Shown: piece after piece, positions 1 to 7,499 of the stretch
How the letters are laid out: each line of letters opens with the position of its first letter
Position numbering within the stretch: the first letter of the stretch is position 1
Notes under the pieces: generated by a model
Seen by the model: only the letters and a program-made list of their open reading frames with translations
Database searches by the model: none
What the model was told of the DNA's origin: nothing
Assembly: GCA_043802425.1 (NCBI GenBank)
Contig: JAZDLA010000074.1
Location: forward strand, 1-18,444
DNA: 18,444 nucleotides
From: JAGUYA01 sp043802425
GTDB lineage: Bacteria; Omnitrophota; Gorgyraeia; Gygaellales; Profunditerraquicolaceae
Direction: 5' to 3'
Position numbers and translations under genes: made by a program

Positions 1-1
1 T

Positions 2-214
2 ATAGCTAATCTTTTTAAAGGCGTAGAAAAATCTTTTGCCATACAGGCAGGCCGTGAGATACGCGTAGTGGTGCAGCCTGAGAAAATCTCAGATAGCGAC
101 GCGGTGAACCTGGCGCGTGACATCCGTAAGAAGATAGAAGAGGGGATGGAATATCCCGGGCAGATTAAAGTAACCGTGATCAGAGAAACGCGCGCAATAG
201 AATATGCCAAGTAA
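2..214 (+). CDS. rny: Ribonuclease Y, C-terminal end (partial)
   Basis: This is the last 70 residues of a gene that begins before the window; the frame is open from base 2 to the TAA at 212-214. The residues GREIRVVVQPEKISD, then AVNLARDIRKKIEEGM, YPGQIKVTVIRET and a terminal RAIEYAK match the very conserved C-terminus of RNase Y. RNase Y is a membrane-anchored endoribonuclease that starts mRNA decay. Its transmembrane helix, KH domain and HD domain lie upstream and cannot be seen here. The gene that follows is of the ymdB family, the usual neighbour of rny in many bacteria, which supports the call. Confidence is high despite the short fragment because the tail is distinctive. Confidence 0.93.
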   Translation: MANLFKGVEKSFAIQAGREIRVVVQPEKISDSDAVNLARDIRKKIEEGMEYPGQIKVTVIRETRAIEYAK

Positions 215-290
215 TCGTTAATTTGGTTATTTTCGTTGATTTTGTTCGCTAATCAAACGACAATAACGATAGTAACGGACCTAACGAATT
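213..290. repeat. Imperfect inverted repeat between rny and ymdB
   Basis: The 90-base gap between rny and ymdB is almost filled by two arms, about 213-248 and 254-290, that pair imperfectly around a very short loop. By eye roughly three quarters of positions match, with one or two single-base gaps. The arms are built from repeats of CGTTA/CGTTG on the left and TAACG on the right. No T-run follows the structure, so it does not look like an intrinsic terminator. It may be a small palindromic repeat element, an mRNA-stabilising or processing hairpin, or the remains of a short repeat array. No clear promoter or Shine-Dalgarno sequence is visible before the ymdB start. Confidence 0.55.
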
Positions 291-304
291 AAACAAAGCG
301 CAGT

Positions 305-1093
305 ATGAATATTTTATTTATTGGCGATATAGTAGGTTCTCCTGGCAGGGAGGCGGTTAAGCAACTCCTGCCTGGGTTACAAAAAGAATTCCATCTGGAT
401 TTTGTGATTGCTAATGCAGAGAATGCCGCCGGAGGCTCAGGTATTACGCCTAAAATCGCGGAGGAATTATTTGATTCGGGGGTTAGTGTATTGACCTCCG
501 GAGACCACATTTGGAAAAAACGGGAGATTTTTGAGATTATTGATCAGGAAAAAAGGATTCTCAGGCCCTTGAATTTTCCTCCCGGCGTAAGTGGCAGGGG
601 CTTCGGTTTATTTAAGACACAAAACGGTTTAGAGGTAGGCGTCGTGAATGTAAACGGCAGAGTCTTTATGGACGCCCTGGAATGCCCTTTTAGGAGCACG
701 CGCCAGGCAGTAGAAGAGTTAGCCAAAGAAACAAGGAATATTATCGTTGATATCCATGCCGAAGCGACTTCGGAAAAAGTGGCCTTAGGTTGGTATCTGG
801 ACGGGATGGTTTCTGGAGTCTTGGGGACACATACACATATACAGACGGCGGATGAGAAAATTTTGCCCGGCGGCTCTGCATATATTACCGATGTAGGCAT
901 GACCGGACCGCTAGATTCAGTTATCGGCAGGAGAGTAGAGGATGTTTTAGAAAGGTTTATCACCGGCGTTCCCACGAGATTCCAGGTAGCTTCGGATAAC
1001 GTGCAGTTGCAGGGAGTCGTTGTCGAAATAGATAATGATACGGGGAAGGCAAGCTCAATTGTTAGGATACAGAGGAAACTCCTTAATACATGA
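305..1093 (+). CDS. ymdB: YmdB-family metallophosphoesterase (TIGR00282-like)
   Basis: This 262-residue cytoplasmic protein has the normal length for the YmdB/DR1281 calcineurin-like family. These are dimetal phosphodiesterases reported to act on 2',3'-cyclic nucleotides and linked to RNase Y function in Bacillus. The metal-site motifs are in order: D8 in NILFIGDIVGSPGR, E39 and N40 in ANAENAAGG, H68 in SGDHIWKK, H151 in VDIHAE, and H176 and H178 in GTHTHIQT. One departure is that the usual GNH motif reads GDH, with Asp at residue 67, a position that normally holds a metal-ligand Asn. The ATG at 305 is chosen because the conserved N-terminus begins there, although no Shine-Dalgarno sequence precedes it. 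It follows rny, and its TGA overlaps the next ATG (ATGA at 1090-1093), which implies translational coupling. Confidence 0.93.
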   Translation: MNILFIGDIVGSPGREAVKQLLPGLQKEFHLDFVIANAENAAGGSGITPKIAEELFDSGVSVLTSGDHIWKKREIFEIIDQEKRILRPLNFPPGVSGRGFGLFKTQNGLEVGVVNVNGRVFMDALECPFRSTRQAVEELAKETRNIIVDIHAEATSEKVALGWYLDGMVSGVLGTHTHIQTADEKILPGGSAYITDVGMTGPLDSVIGRRVEDVLERFITGVPTRFQVASDNVQLQGVVVEIDNDTGKASSIVRIQRKLLNT

Positions 1094-2868
1094 CAAAGCA
1101 AAAATTAGCAATTCTCAGCAGCTTTTTATTTCTACTATTTTTTACTAGTTACGAAACATTTGCCCAGCAGGGCGAGAACCTCGAATTTTCCTTAGACGCC
1201 AATTCCCCCACCGTTACCTTACCAAAAATATTCAAGCCCAACATAGATTTGAGCGGCCGGGGGTTCCATCGCCAGATTGACTGGCCGCAGGGGCTGGCCG
1301 CAGGAGAGGTTTTGGATACCTGGGAAAAGGATATCGGATTCGGCCGCGTCTATAGGCTGCAATATAACCTCTGGGAGATAAATCAGCTCAGTAAGGATAA
1401 AGATACGCAGGATAAGCTATTAAATAATTATGAAAATATAATGAAAAAAATAACCGAGGCAGGCGGGATAGTCATTTTAGATATATTTAGCACTCCCCCT
1501 GGCCTGGGTAAGGCGCTGGATAAAAAGAGTCCGCCCTGGAACTTCAGGGTATTCAAAGAATTAATTAAGGGCCAGATGAAGAGATTAAGTTGCGATAAGA
1601 AATATAATATCTGGTATGAAGTTTGGAGTGCGCCTGACTTGGACGAATTCTTTTTGGGCAGGAGACAGGAATACCTCAACATTTACCGAGCAGTGGCAGA
1701 GAGCGCTAAAGAACTGAGCAGCGAAGCCAAAATCTATATTCCCGTGGGCGGGCCGGGTACGAGTTGGTGGTTCCAGGACTTCGACGGAAATACCATTATC
1801 ACTCCCGAAAGAAGCCTGATTTATGAACTGATCAAGTTTTGTTATCGTTATCATTTGCCTTTAGATTTCATTACTTGGCATGCCTATTCTACCGATCCGA
1901 AAGCGGAAAAAGAGGCCACTACCTATAAGAAGAGCACGGCTAATCTGATGCGGGACTGGCTTTCTTATTTTGACTTTGATCGGAATACGCCTTTGTTGGT
2001 AGACGAATGGAATTATGATGCCGGGGCCAATATTTCACCGGCAAGGGGGGAGCGCGCATTTATTTCGGCCAGTTATATCTTAAGCCGTATCAAGAATATG
2101 TACGAAGCAGGTATCGATTATCAGCTCTATTTTTGCCTAGAAGATTTCCAGAATAATAAAGAGGGCGTAGTCAGGAATGTGGGCATCTTTGGCTTTGATG
2201 CCGAGGCCTCCGGATATAAAGGTACGCCAAAAGCTACGTATAACGTCTTTAAAATGCTAGCCGGGCTGGGCAATAATCTGTACACGGCGCTTTTAAAACC
2301 CAGTGATGAATTTGTGGATGTTGTCGCCACAAAAGACAAGGGCCGCCTTGCCGTAATCGTTTATAATTATATCGATCCGGATGTAGCCAGGAACTATTTA
2401 TCGCGTAATATTGCCGGCCTCAATGGTGCAGAGAGAAAGGTGCTCCTGAATCTTATAACCTCAGATAAATTAGACAAAGTTATGTTGCGCCAGATGGATA
2501 TTGCTAAAATACGCGCCACCAAGAAACTGAAAAACTTGTTAAAAAAGGCGCAGGAATTAGATGATAAGGCTAAAAAATTTGCTTCTGATACGCGTAATTT
2601 AAGTATGGTAATTAAAAACATAAAAGGAGATTATTTGTACCAAAGATACACCGTAGACTCATCCTGCGCCCAGGGTTGTGCGTTTGTTCCGGCTGAAGAA
2701 AAGGACCTCAGCATAGCCGAGCCATATAAAGAAGCCTTGGTCCTAAAACCCTATTCAGTACAAATGATTGTTTTCACAAAGAAGCCGCAACCCGTTACGG
2801 AATCCGTAAGTACCACTGAAGAAGTGGTGGAGAAAAAAGCAGAAAATACCACTAACGCCGTTAATTAA
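1090..2868 (+). CDS. Secreted GH39-like TIM-barrel protein, acid/base residue missing
   Basis: This 592-residue exported protein begins with a signal peptide: KQK, a hydrophobic stretch at residues 6-20, and a likely cleavage after YETFA near residue 25. The body resembles glycoside hydrolase family 39 (beta-xylosidase/alpha-L-iduronidase clan GH-A). It has an N-terminal Asp-Trp-rich region, WYEVWSAPD at 175-183, ITWHAYS at 261-267 and LLVDEWN at 302-308. E306 in DEWN fits the catalytic nucleophile. The acid/base site, normally WNEPN, reads WSAPD, so the glutamate is Ala181 (codon 1630-1632, gcg). A C-terminal region after about residue 390 includes a charged helical stretch around 470-505 and a Glu/Thr-rich tail after residue 565. 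It may bind carbohydrate without normal hydrolysis, or use another acid. It sits between two housekeeping genes, overlapping ymdB by ATGA, with xseA starting 3 bases after its stop. Fold family is moderately sure; substrate is unknown. Confidence 0.72.
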   Translation: MTKQKLAILSSFLFLLFFTSYETFAQQGENLEFSLDANSPTVTLPKIFKPNIDLSGRGFHRQIDWPQGLAAGEVLDTWEKDIGFGRVYRLQYNLWEINQLSKDKDTQDKLLNNYENIMKKITEAGGIVILDIFSTPPGLGKALDKKSPPWNFRVFKELIKGQMKRLSCDKKYNIWYEVWSAPDLDEFFLGRRQEYLNIYRAVAESAKELSSEAKIYIPVGGPGTSWWFQDFDGNTIITPERSLIYELIKFCYRYHLPLDFITWHAYSTDPKAEKEATTYKKSTANLMRDWLSYFDFDRNTPLLVDEWNYDAGANISPARGERAFISASYILSRIKNMYEAGIDYQLYFCLEDFQNNKEGVVRNVGIFGFDAEASGYKGTPKATYNVFKMLAGLGNNLYTALLKPSDEFVDVVATKDKGRLAVIVYNYIDPDVARNYLSRNIAGLNGAERKVLLNLITSDKLDKVMLRQMDIAKIRATKKLKNLLKKAQELDDKAKKFASDTRNLSMVIKNIKGDYLYQRYTVDSSCAQGCAFVPAEEKDLSIAEPYKEALVLKPYSVQMIVFTKKPQPVTESVSTTEEVVEKKAENTTNAVN

Positions 2869-2871
2869 GGT

Positions 2872-4116
2872 ATGCCTAAGACCACGACTGATCTATTCGC
2901 CTCAAAGACAAGTCCCCGGGAAGACAGGCATATCTATACAGTCACCCAAATTACCCAAGATATCAAAATAATCCTGGAGAATACCTTTGGCGAAGTTTGG
3001 GTAGAGGCAGAGGTCTCTAACTTTAAGGTCTCTCCCCAAGGGCACTTTTATTTTACGCTCAAAGATGAAGGAGCGGTGCTGGCAGCAGCAATGTTTAAGA
3101 ACGTCAATAAGGACGTTAAATTTAAGATCGAAGACGGCCTTAAGGTGATATGTTTCGGCAGGATCGGGCTTTATGCCCCGCGTGGGCAATATCAGCTCAT
3201 TGTAGAAAAGATCGAACCCAAAGGCATAGGCGCGCAGCAGTTAGCCTTCGAGCAGCTGAAAGATAAATTATTCAAAGAAGGCTTGTTCGACCCCAAACAT
3301 AAAAAACAGCTTCCCTTGATGCCTTTTTGCGCAGGTATCGTTACCTCTAGCAGCGGCGCAGCGGTGTGCGATATACTGCAGATACTCAAAAAAGGCTCAC
3401 TCTGCACAGACGTGATTATCCGTCCGGTAAGGGTCCAGGGAGAGCATTCCGCAAAAGATATAGCCGAGGCGGTGCGTGATTTTAATCAATTCAGGCAGGC
3501 CGATGTAATTATAATCTGCAGGGGGGGAGGCAGCGCCGAAGACCTCTGGTCATTTAACGAAGAGATAGTAGCTAGGGCCATATACAATTCAGAAATACCC
3601 ACCATCTCGGCGGTAGGGCATCAGATAAACATTACCCTTTCCGATCTAGTTGCCGATGTCTTTGTCGAGACCCCCTCAGCTGCGGCAAAGGTAATAGTAG
3701 ATAAGAAGAATGCCCTGCTTGCCCAGCTCGATGGCTATAGATATGAATTAGGTTCACAGATCTCAGGTATCCTCTATCGCTTAAAAAATAAACTTATTGC
3801 TCTTAAAGGTATGCTCAAGAGCCCACTAGACAGGCTTTTAGAAAAACAACAGTTACTAGATGAATTAACCGGCGGGCTGAATTCTCATCTTAAACATAAC
3901 CTGGATATGGCCGAAGAGAAATTCCACTCCCTTATCGAAAGGCTACAGGCCTTAAGCCCTTTGGCTGTATTATCACGAGGATACAGCCTAAGCAGTTTAA
4001 TGCCCGCAGGCAAAATTATCAAAGACGCGTCTAGTCTTAAGCCCCAAGACTTGGTTAAGACGATTTTAGCAAAAGGGGCATTCTTAAGTTCGGTCCAGGA
4101 GGTAATCCATGACTAA
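2872..4116 (+). CDS. xseA: Exodeoxyribonuclease VII large subunit
   Basis: This 414-residue protein is the catalytic subunit of exonuclease VII, which degrades single-stranded DNA processively in both directions and works with several XseB subunits. An N-terminal OB-fold DNA-binding domain (about 20-120) carries VTQITQDIK, EVSNFKVSPQGHFYFTLKD and YAPRGQYQL. The catalytic domain (about 130-275) has VTSSSGAAVCDIL with D167, CRGGGSAEDLWSFNEE with R217, and SAVGH with H250, then VETPSAAA. A long helical C-terminal part (about 275-400) binds the small subunits. These residues align with E. coli D155, R205 and H238 at a constant offset of 12. The fourth reported catalytic residue, D241, aligns with N253, because GHETD reads GHQIN here. 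The length is slightly below the usual 430-460. The stop overlaps the start of xseB. Confidence 0.95.
   Translation: MPKTTTDLFASKTSPREDRHIYTVTQITQDIKIILENTFGEVWVEAEVSNFKVSPQGHFYFTLKDEGAVLAAAMFKNVNKDVKFKIEDGLKVICFGRIGLYAPRGQYQLIVEKIEPKGIGAQQLAFEQLKDKLFKEGLFDPKHKKQLPLMPFCAGIVTSSSGAAVCDILQILKKGSLCTDVIIRPVRVQGEHSAKDIAEAVRDFNQFRQADVIIICRGGGSAEDLWSFNEEIVARAIYNSEIPTISAVGHQINITLSDLVADVFVETPSAAAKVIVDKKNALLAQLDGYRYELGSQISGILYRLKNKLIALKGMLKSPLDRLLEKQQLLDELTGGLNSHLKHNLDMAEEKFHSLIERLQALSPLAVLSRGYSLSSLMPAGKIIKDASSLKPQDLVKTILAKGAFLSSVQEVIHD
4097..4103 (+). promoter_or_regulatory. Strong ribosome binding site of xseB
   Basis: AGGAGGT lies inside the 3' end of xseA, five bases before the xseB ATG at 4109. 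It fixes that start and shows that the small subunit has its own strong initiation site. This fits the need for several XseB copies per XseA in the holoenzyme. Most other genes in this block have weak or no such sites. Confidence 0.8.
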
Positions 4117-4351
4117 AGAAAAACAAAGTCTCGAGGATGATATTAAAAAATTACAGAAAATAGTTGAGGAATTGGCTAACGGCAAGCTTACGCTGGGTGA
4201 GTCGCTGAAAAAATACGAAGAAGGCGTAAAATTAGCCCAGAGCTGTTCGGCTACTTTAAATGATGCGCAACGTAAAGTCGAACTATTGATGAAAAAAGAG
4301 GGAAGGTATTCCCTGGAAAAATTCGCGGATTCGTCCCCGGAAGAAAAATAA
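4109..4351 (+). CDS. xseB: Exodeoxyribonuclease VII small subunit
   Basis: This 80-residue helical protein is the normal XseB length. The family pattern is clear: DDIKKLQKIVEELANGKLTLGESLKKYEEGVKLAQSC, followed by LNDAQRKVELL. These form the helical hairpin that packs along the helical arm of XseA; the subunit itself is not catalytic. The start overlaps the last eight bases of xseA, and the TAA shares its final A with the dxs ATG (TAATG at 4349-4353). Its position directly after xseA is the usual arrangement, and xseB-dxs linkage is common across bacteria. Confidence 0.96.
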   Translation: MTKEKQSLEDDIKKLQKIVEELANGKLTLGESLKKYEEGVKLAQSCSATLNDAQRKVELLMKKEGRYSLEKFADSSPEEK

Positions 4352-6210
4352 TGTACTTAGAGGACATTAACTCCCCGCAAGACCTAAAGAAATTATCCTT
4401 GGGAGAACTCTCTCAATTATCCGGCGAGATTAGGCAGAGGATCATTGAGGTGGTCTCCTCTACCGGCGGACATCTGGCCTCAAGCTTAGGGGCGGTGGAA
4501 TTAACTATTGCCCTGCATTATTGTTTGGATGCGCCTAAAGATAAAATTATCTGGGATGTAGGGCATCAGACCTATGCCCATAAGATTCTTACCGGCAGGA
4601 ATAAAAAATTTGCGACCTTACGTCAATATCAGGGTATAAGCGGTTTTCCCTGCCACGGTGAGTCAGTCTACGATACTTTTACCACGGGACATAGCTCTAC
4701 TGCCGTATCTCTGGCTTTGGGTTTAGCCTGTGCCAGAGATTATCTGAGTAAAGAAAAATATTTTCGCGTGGTAGCCGTTATCGGAGACGGTTCTTTAAGC
4801 GGCGGATTATGCTTTGAGGGTCTGAATAACGCCGGGCACCTTAAGAAAGATATCTTAGTAATTCTTAATACCAATGAGTTAAGTATTGCCCCCAATGTGG
4901 GTGCCTTAAGCACATATCTGAATAAAATTATTTCTTTGCCGATATATAATCGTTTTAAGAGTTCTCTGGAAAACTTTGCTAAATCGCGCATTCCTAAGGG
5001 AAGCCGCCTGTTAAAGATCGCTAATAAATTTGAGGAGGGCTTAAAAGGCCTATTTATCCCCGGGATGCTATTCGAGGAATTGGGATTCCGCTATTTCGGC
5101 CCTTTAGACGGGCATAATTTGGATATTTTAATCCCGAGGATTAAGAATATACTGGATATCAGGGGCCCGATAATCCTGCATGTAGTGACTAAGAAAGGTA
5201 AGGGGTATCCGCCCGCAGAAAGCGAACCCGTAAAATTCCATAGCGCAGCACCCTTCGAGATTAATACCGGCAGGCCAAAGACTAAAGAGCAGAAACCCGC
5301 AACCTACACAGAAGCGTTTAGCAGTAAGCTTCTGGATCTAGCTAAAGAGAATAAACGTATTGTGGTCATTACCGCCGCCATGGCCGAAGGCACGGGGCTA
5401 GACAGATTTCGGCAAGCCTATCCTAAGAGATTCTTTGATGTTGGTATTGCTGAAGAGCACGCTGTTTGTTTTGCCGGCGGCTTAGCTAAAGAGGGGTTGA
5501 AGCCTGTGGTAGCGATATATTCCACCTTTTTACAAAGGGCTTACGATGAGATTATGGAGTGCGTATCTTTGCAGGGTCTTGGAGTTATTCTGGCTATTGA
5601 CCGCGCAGGCATAGTCGGAGGGGATGGGGTAACCCACCAGGGTATTTTTGATATTGCATTCCTAAGGAATATACCGAATTTAGCGATTATGGCGCCTAAA
5701 GATACAGCTGAGTTAGAAGCTATGTTAGATTTCGCCGTAGCCTTAGATGGTCCGGTAGCTTTAAGGTATCCCAAAGATAAAACGCCCGATTCCCGATTCC
5801 CAATTTCTAATCTTCCCATAGAGTTAGGCAAGGCCCAGATTCTCCGGGAAGGAAATGATTTTGCTATTCTTGCCTTGGGCAGCATGGTAATGCCTTCTCT
5901 TGAGGCGGTAGAATTATTAAAAAAAGATGGACTATCCGGGACCTTAGTGAATGCACGCTTTGCTAAGCCATTAGACAGGAAGCTATTTATGCAGGTCGTT
6001 TCCGGTATAAAAAATGTTTTTACGGTAGAGGAAGGTATCGCCGAAGGCGGATTCGGCAGCGCAGTCAGCGAGATAATGGAGATGCCGGTAACCAGGATAG
6101 GTTTACCGGGTGAATTCATCACTCACGGCTCAAGGGAAATCTTATTAGGTAAATATGGTTTGACCTCTCAGGGCATTGCCAGTAAAATTAAGACCGCTAT
6201 TAGGGGATAG
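4351..6210 (+). CDS. dxs: 1-deoxy-D-xylulose-5-phosphate synthase
   Basis: This 619-residue enzyme condenses pyruvate and glyceraldehyde 3-phosphate to DXP, the first step of the MEP isoprenoid pathway, using thiamine diphosphate and Mg. The N-terminal pyrophosphate domain has GGHLASSLGAVELT, WDVGHQTYAHKILTGR, and GDGSLSGG at 145-152 followed by EGLNNAG, the ThDP-Mg motif. Next is ILNTNELSIAPNVGAL, where the usual NDNEMSI reads NTNELSI. The central domain has FGPLDGHN and KGKGYPPAE. The pyrimidine domain has FDVGIAEEHAV with the expected catalytic glutamate near residue 368, then DRAGIVGGDGVTHQGIFD. A C-terminal transketolase domain ends the protein. Length and order match the family. Its ATG shares one base with the xseB stop, so the two are probably translationally coupled. 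Confidence 0.97.
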   Translation: MYLEDINSPQDLKKLSLGELSQLSGEIRQRIIEVVSSTGGHLASSLGAVELTIALHYCLDAPKDKIIWDVGHQTYAHKILTGRNKKFATLRQYQGISGFPCHGESVYDTFTTGHSSTAVSLALGLACARDYLSKEKYFRVVAVIGDGSLSGGLCFEGLNNAGHLKKDILVILNTNELSIAPNVGALSTYLNKIISLPIYNRFKSSLENFAKSRIPKGSRLLKIANKFEEGLKGLFIPGMLFEELGFRYFGPLDGHNLDILIPRIKNILDIRGPIILHVVTKKGKGYPPAESEPVKFHSAAPFEINTGRPKTKEQKPATYTEAFSSKLLDLAKENKRIVVITAAMAEGTGLDRFRQAYPKRFFDVGIAEEHAVCFAGGLAKEGLKPVVAIYSTFLQRAYDEIMECVSLQGLGVILAIDRAGIVGGDGVTHQGIFDIAFLRNIPNLAIMAPKDTAELEAMLDFAVALDGPVALRYPKDKTPDSRFPISNLPIELGKAQILREGNDFAILALGSMVMPSLEAVELLKKDGLSGTLVNARFAKPLDRKLFMQVVSGIKNVFTVEEGIAEGGFGSAVSEIMEMPVTRIGLPGEFITHGSREILLGKYGLTSQGIASKIKTAIRG

Positions 6211-6223
6211 CCAATAAACAGAG

Positions 6224-6427
6224 ATGGCCAAGATAGAGATAAATAAAGACAGGTGTAAGGGGTGTATGTTTTGTATAAGTTTTTGTCCTAAAGGCCTGAT
6301 TGTTGCTGACTCCGGGTTGAACCGGCTGGGTGTAAAACCGGCGAAATTCAAGGAGAGCGCTGAATGCCTGGGTTGCAGCCTGTGTGCTATTATCTGTCCC
6401 GATTGTTGTATCGAAGTATTTAAATAA
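6224..6427 (+). CDS. 2x[4Fe-4S] ferredoxin subunit of 2-oxoacid oxidoreductase (delta)
   Basis: This 67-residue protein has two [4Fe-4S] motifs: CKGCMFCISFCP (C11, C14, C17, C21) and CLGCSLCAIICP (C48, C51, C54, C58). Two additional adjacent cysteines, C61 and C62, follow the second motif. The loop between the clusters is typical of the KorD/VorD delta subunits of four-subunit 2-oxoacid:ferredoxin oxidoreductases. Such subunits carry electrons from the thiamine site to soluble ferredoxin. It lies 13 bases after dxs and 16 bases before the alpha subunit, in the standard delta-alpha-beta-gamma order. There is only a weak purine run before the ATG. Confidence 0.9.
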   Translation: MAKIEINKDRCKGCMFCISFCPKGLIVADSGLNRLGVKPAKFKESAECLGCSLCAIICPDCCIEVFK

Positions 6428-6443
6428 CTAGTAACTAACAATC

Positions 6444-7499
6444 ATGGTTAAGAAGATATTAATCTCAGGTAATGAAGCGATGAGTGAGGGAGCGATTCAG
6501 GCAGGCTGCCGTTTCTATGCCGGTTATCCTATTACTCCTCAGAACGAGATTCCCGCCTATATGTCAAGGCGCATGCCCGAGGTAAACGGCATATTTATCC
6601 AGGCAGAGTCGGAGTTAGCCGCGATAAATATGGTATTTGGCGCTGCAGCGTCGGGCGAAAGGGCAATGACTTCTTCTTCTAGCCCCGGGATCAGCCTAAA
6701 ACAGGAAGGTATTTCTTATATTGCCGGAACAGAATTACCGGCGGTGATTATCAATGTGATGCGTGGTGGACCGGGGTTAGGAAACATTTTATCTTCTCAA
6801 TCAGATTATTTCCAGGCAACGCGTAGCGGAGGGCATGGAGATTATCATTCCCTGGTCTTAGCGCCTTATTCTATCCGGGAGGCATACGAGCTGATGTTTC
6901 TTGCCTTTGATTTAGCAGATAAGTATCGGATTCCGGCGATTATTTTAAGCGAGGGTACGTTAGGACAGATGATGGAGCCTTTGGAAGTCAAAAGTCAAAA
7001 GTCAAAAGTCAAAAATTATAAAAAGCCCTGGGCGTTGACTGGTTGTAAAAATAGAAAACCTAACCTGATCAGGTCGCTTTACCTTAAAGAGGGGGTTTTA
7101 GAGGAACATAACCTTACCTTACAGAAGAAATATAAAAATATCCAACAAAGAGAACAGCGTTATGAGAGCTTATTCTTAAATGACGCTAAGGTTATTTTGG
7201 TTGCCTATGGGACGATGGCGCGAATCGCAAAGAGCGCGGTGTATAGTTTAAGAAAAAAAGGTAAAAAGCTGGGCTTGATCCGCCCCATCACGCTTTGGCC
7301 TTTTCCACAAAAAGCATTTACCAGGAATATAAGACCAAAGACCAAATACCTGGTGGTTGAAATGTCCCACGGCCAGATGTTAGAAGACGTAAAGTTAGCT
7401 GTCTTAGGTAAGGCCGGGGTGGAATTCTTGGGTCGCGCAGGCGGAGGGATGCCTACGGAGGAAGCGATTATAGAAAAATTGGAAAGTTTAAAGGTTTGA
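6444..7499 (+). CDS. vorB: 2-oxoacid:ferredoxin oxidoreductase alpha subunit (VorB-like)
   Basis: This 351-residue subunit matches the VorB/KorA family, with domain I (pyrimidine-binding) at about 1-178 and domain II from about 205. Motifs include ILISGNEAMSEGAIQAGCRFYAGYPITPQNEI, IQAESELAAINMVFGAAASGERAMTSSSSPG, MRGGPGLGN and the HGDYHSLVLAP stretch. Later come ILVAYGTMARI, LIRPITLWPFP and VEMSHGQMLEDV. The complex oxidises a 2-oxoacid with CoA to acyl-CoA, CO2 and reduced ferredoxin, or runs in reverse. Length fits VorB (about 350) better than the longer KorA, but the true substrate (branched-chain 2-oxoacids, 2-oxoglutarate or others) cannot be read from sequence. The linker at residues 182-191 is encoded by a four-copy 7-bp repeat. 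The gene's last bases are duplicated into the intergenic gap. Confidence 0.92.
   Translation: MVKKILISGNEAMSEGAIQAGCRFYAGYPITPQNEIPAYMSRRMPEVNGIFIQAESELAAINMVFGAAASGERAMTSSSSPGISLKQEGISYIAGTELPAVIINVMRGGPGLGNILSSQSDYFQATRSGGHGDYHSLVLAPYSIREAYELMFLAFDLADKYRIPAIILSEGTLGQMMEPLEVKSQKSKVKNYKKPWALTGCKNRKPNLIRSLYLKEGVLEEHNLTLQKKYKNIQQREQRYESLFLNDAKVILVAYGTMARIAKSAVYSLRKKGKKLGLIRPITLWPFPQKAFTRNIRPKTKYLVVEMSHGQMLEDVKLAVLGKAGVEFLGRAGGGMPTEEAIIEKLESLKV
6986..7013 (+). repeat. (AGTCAAA)x4 heptamer repeat inside vorB
   Basis: Four perfect tandem copies of AGTCAAA occupy 28 bases within the linker between domains I and II of the alpha subunit, encoding about VKSQKSKVKN. The frame stays open across it. Because the unit is 7 bases, gain or loss of one copy would shift the frame and truncate the protein near residue 190. 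Confidence 0.9.

Noticed and set aside
5541..6122. A 193-codon open frame on the - strand opposite dxs.
   Set aside because: It is fully antisense to conserved Dxs motifs, has biased composition (Ser/Pro/Ile-rich) and no initiation signal. The 544-1101 frame opposite ymdB is rejected for the same reason.
6986..7013. The heptamer repeat as a sign that vorB is a pseudogene or two genes.
   Set aside because: The frame stays open and conserved domain II motifs (VAYGTMARI, VEMSHGQMLEDV) follow in the same frame.
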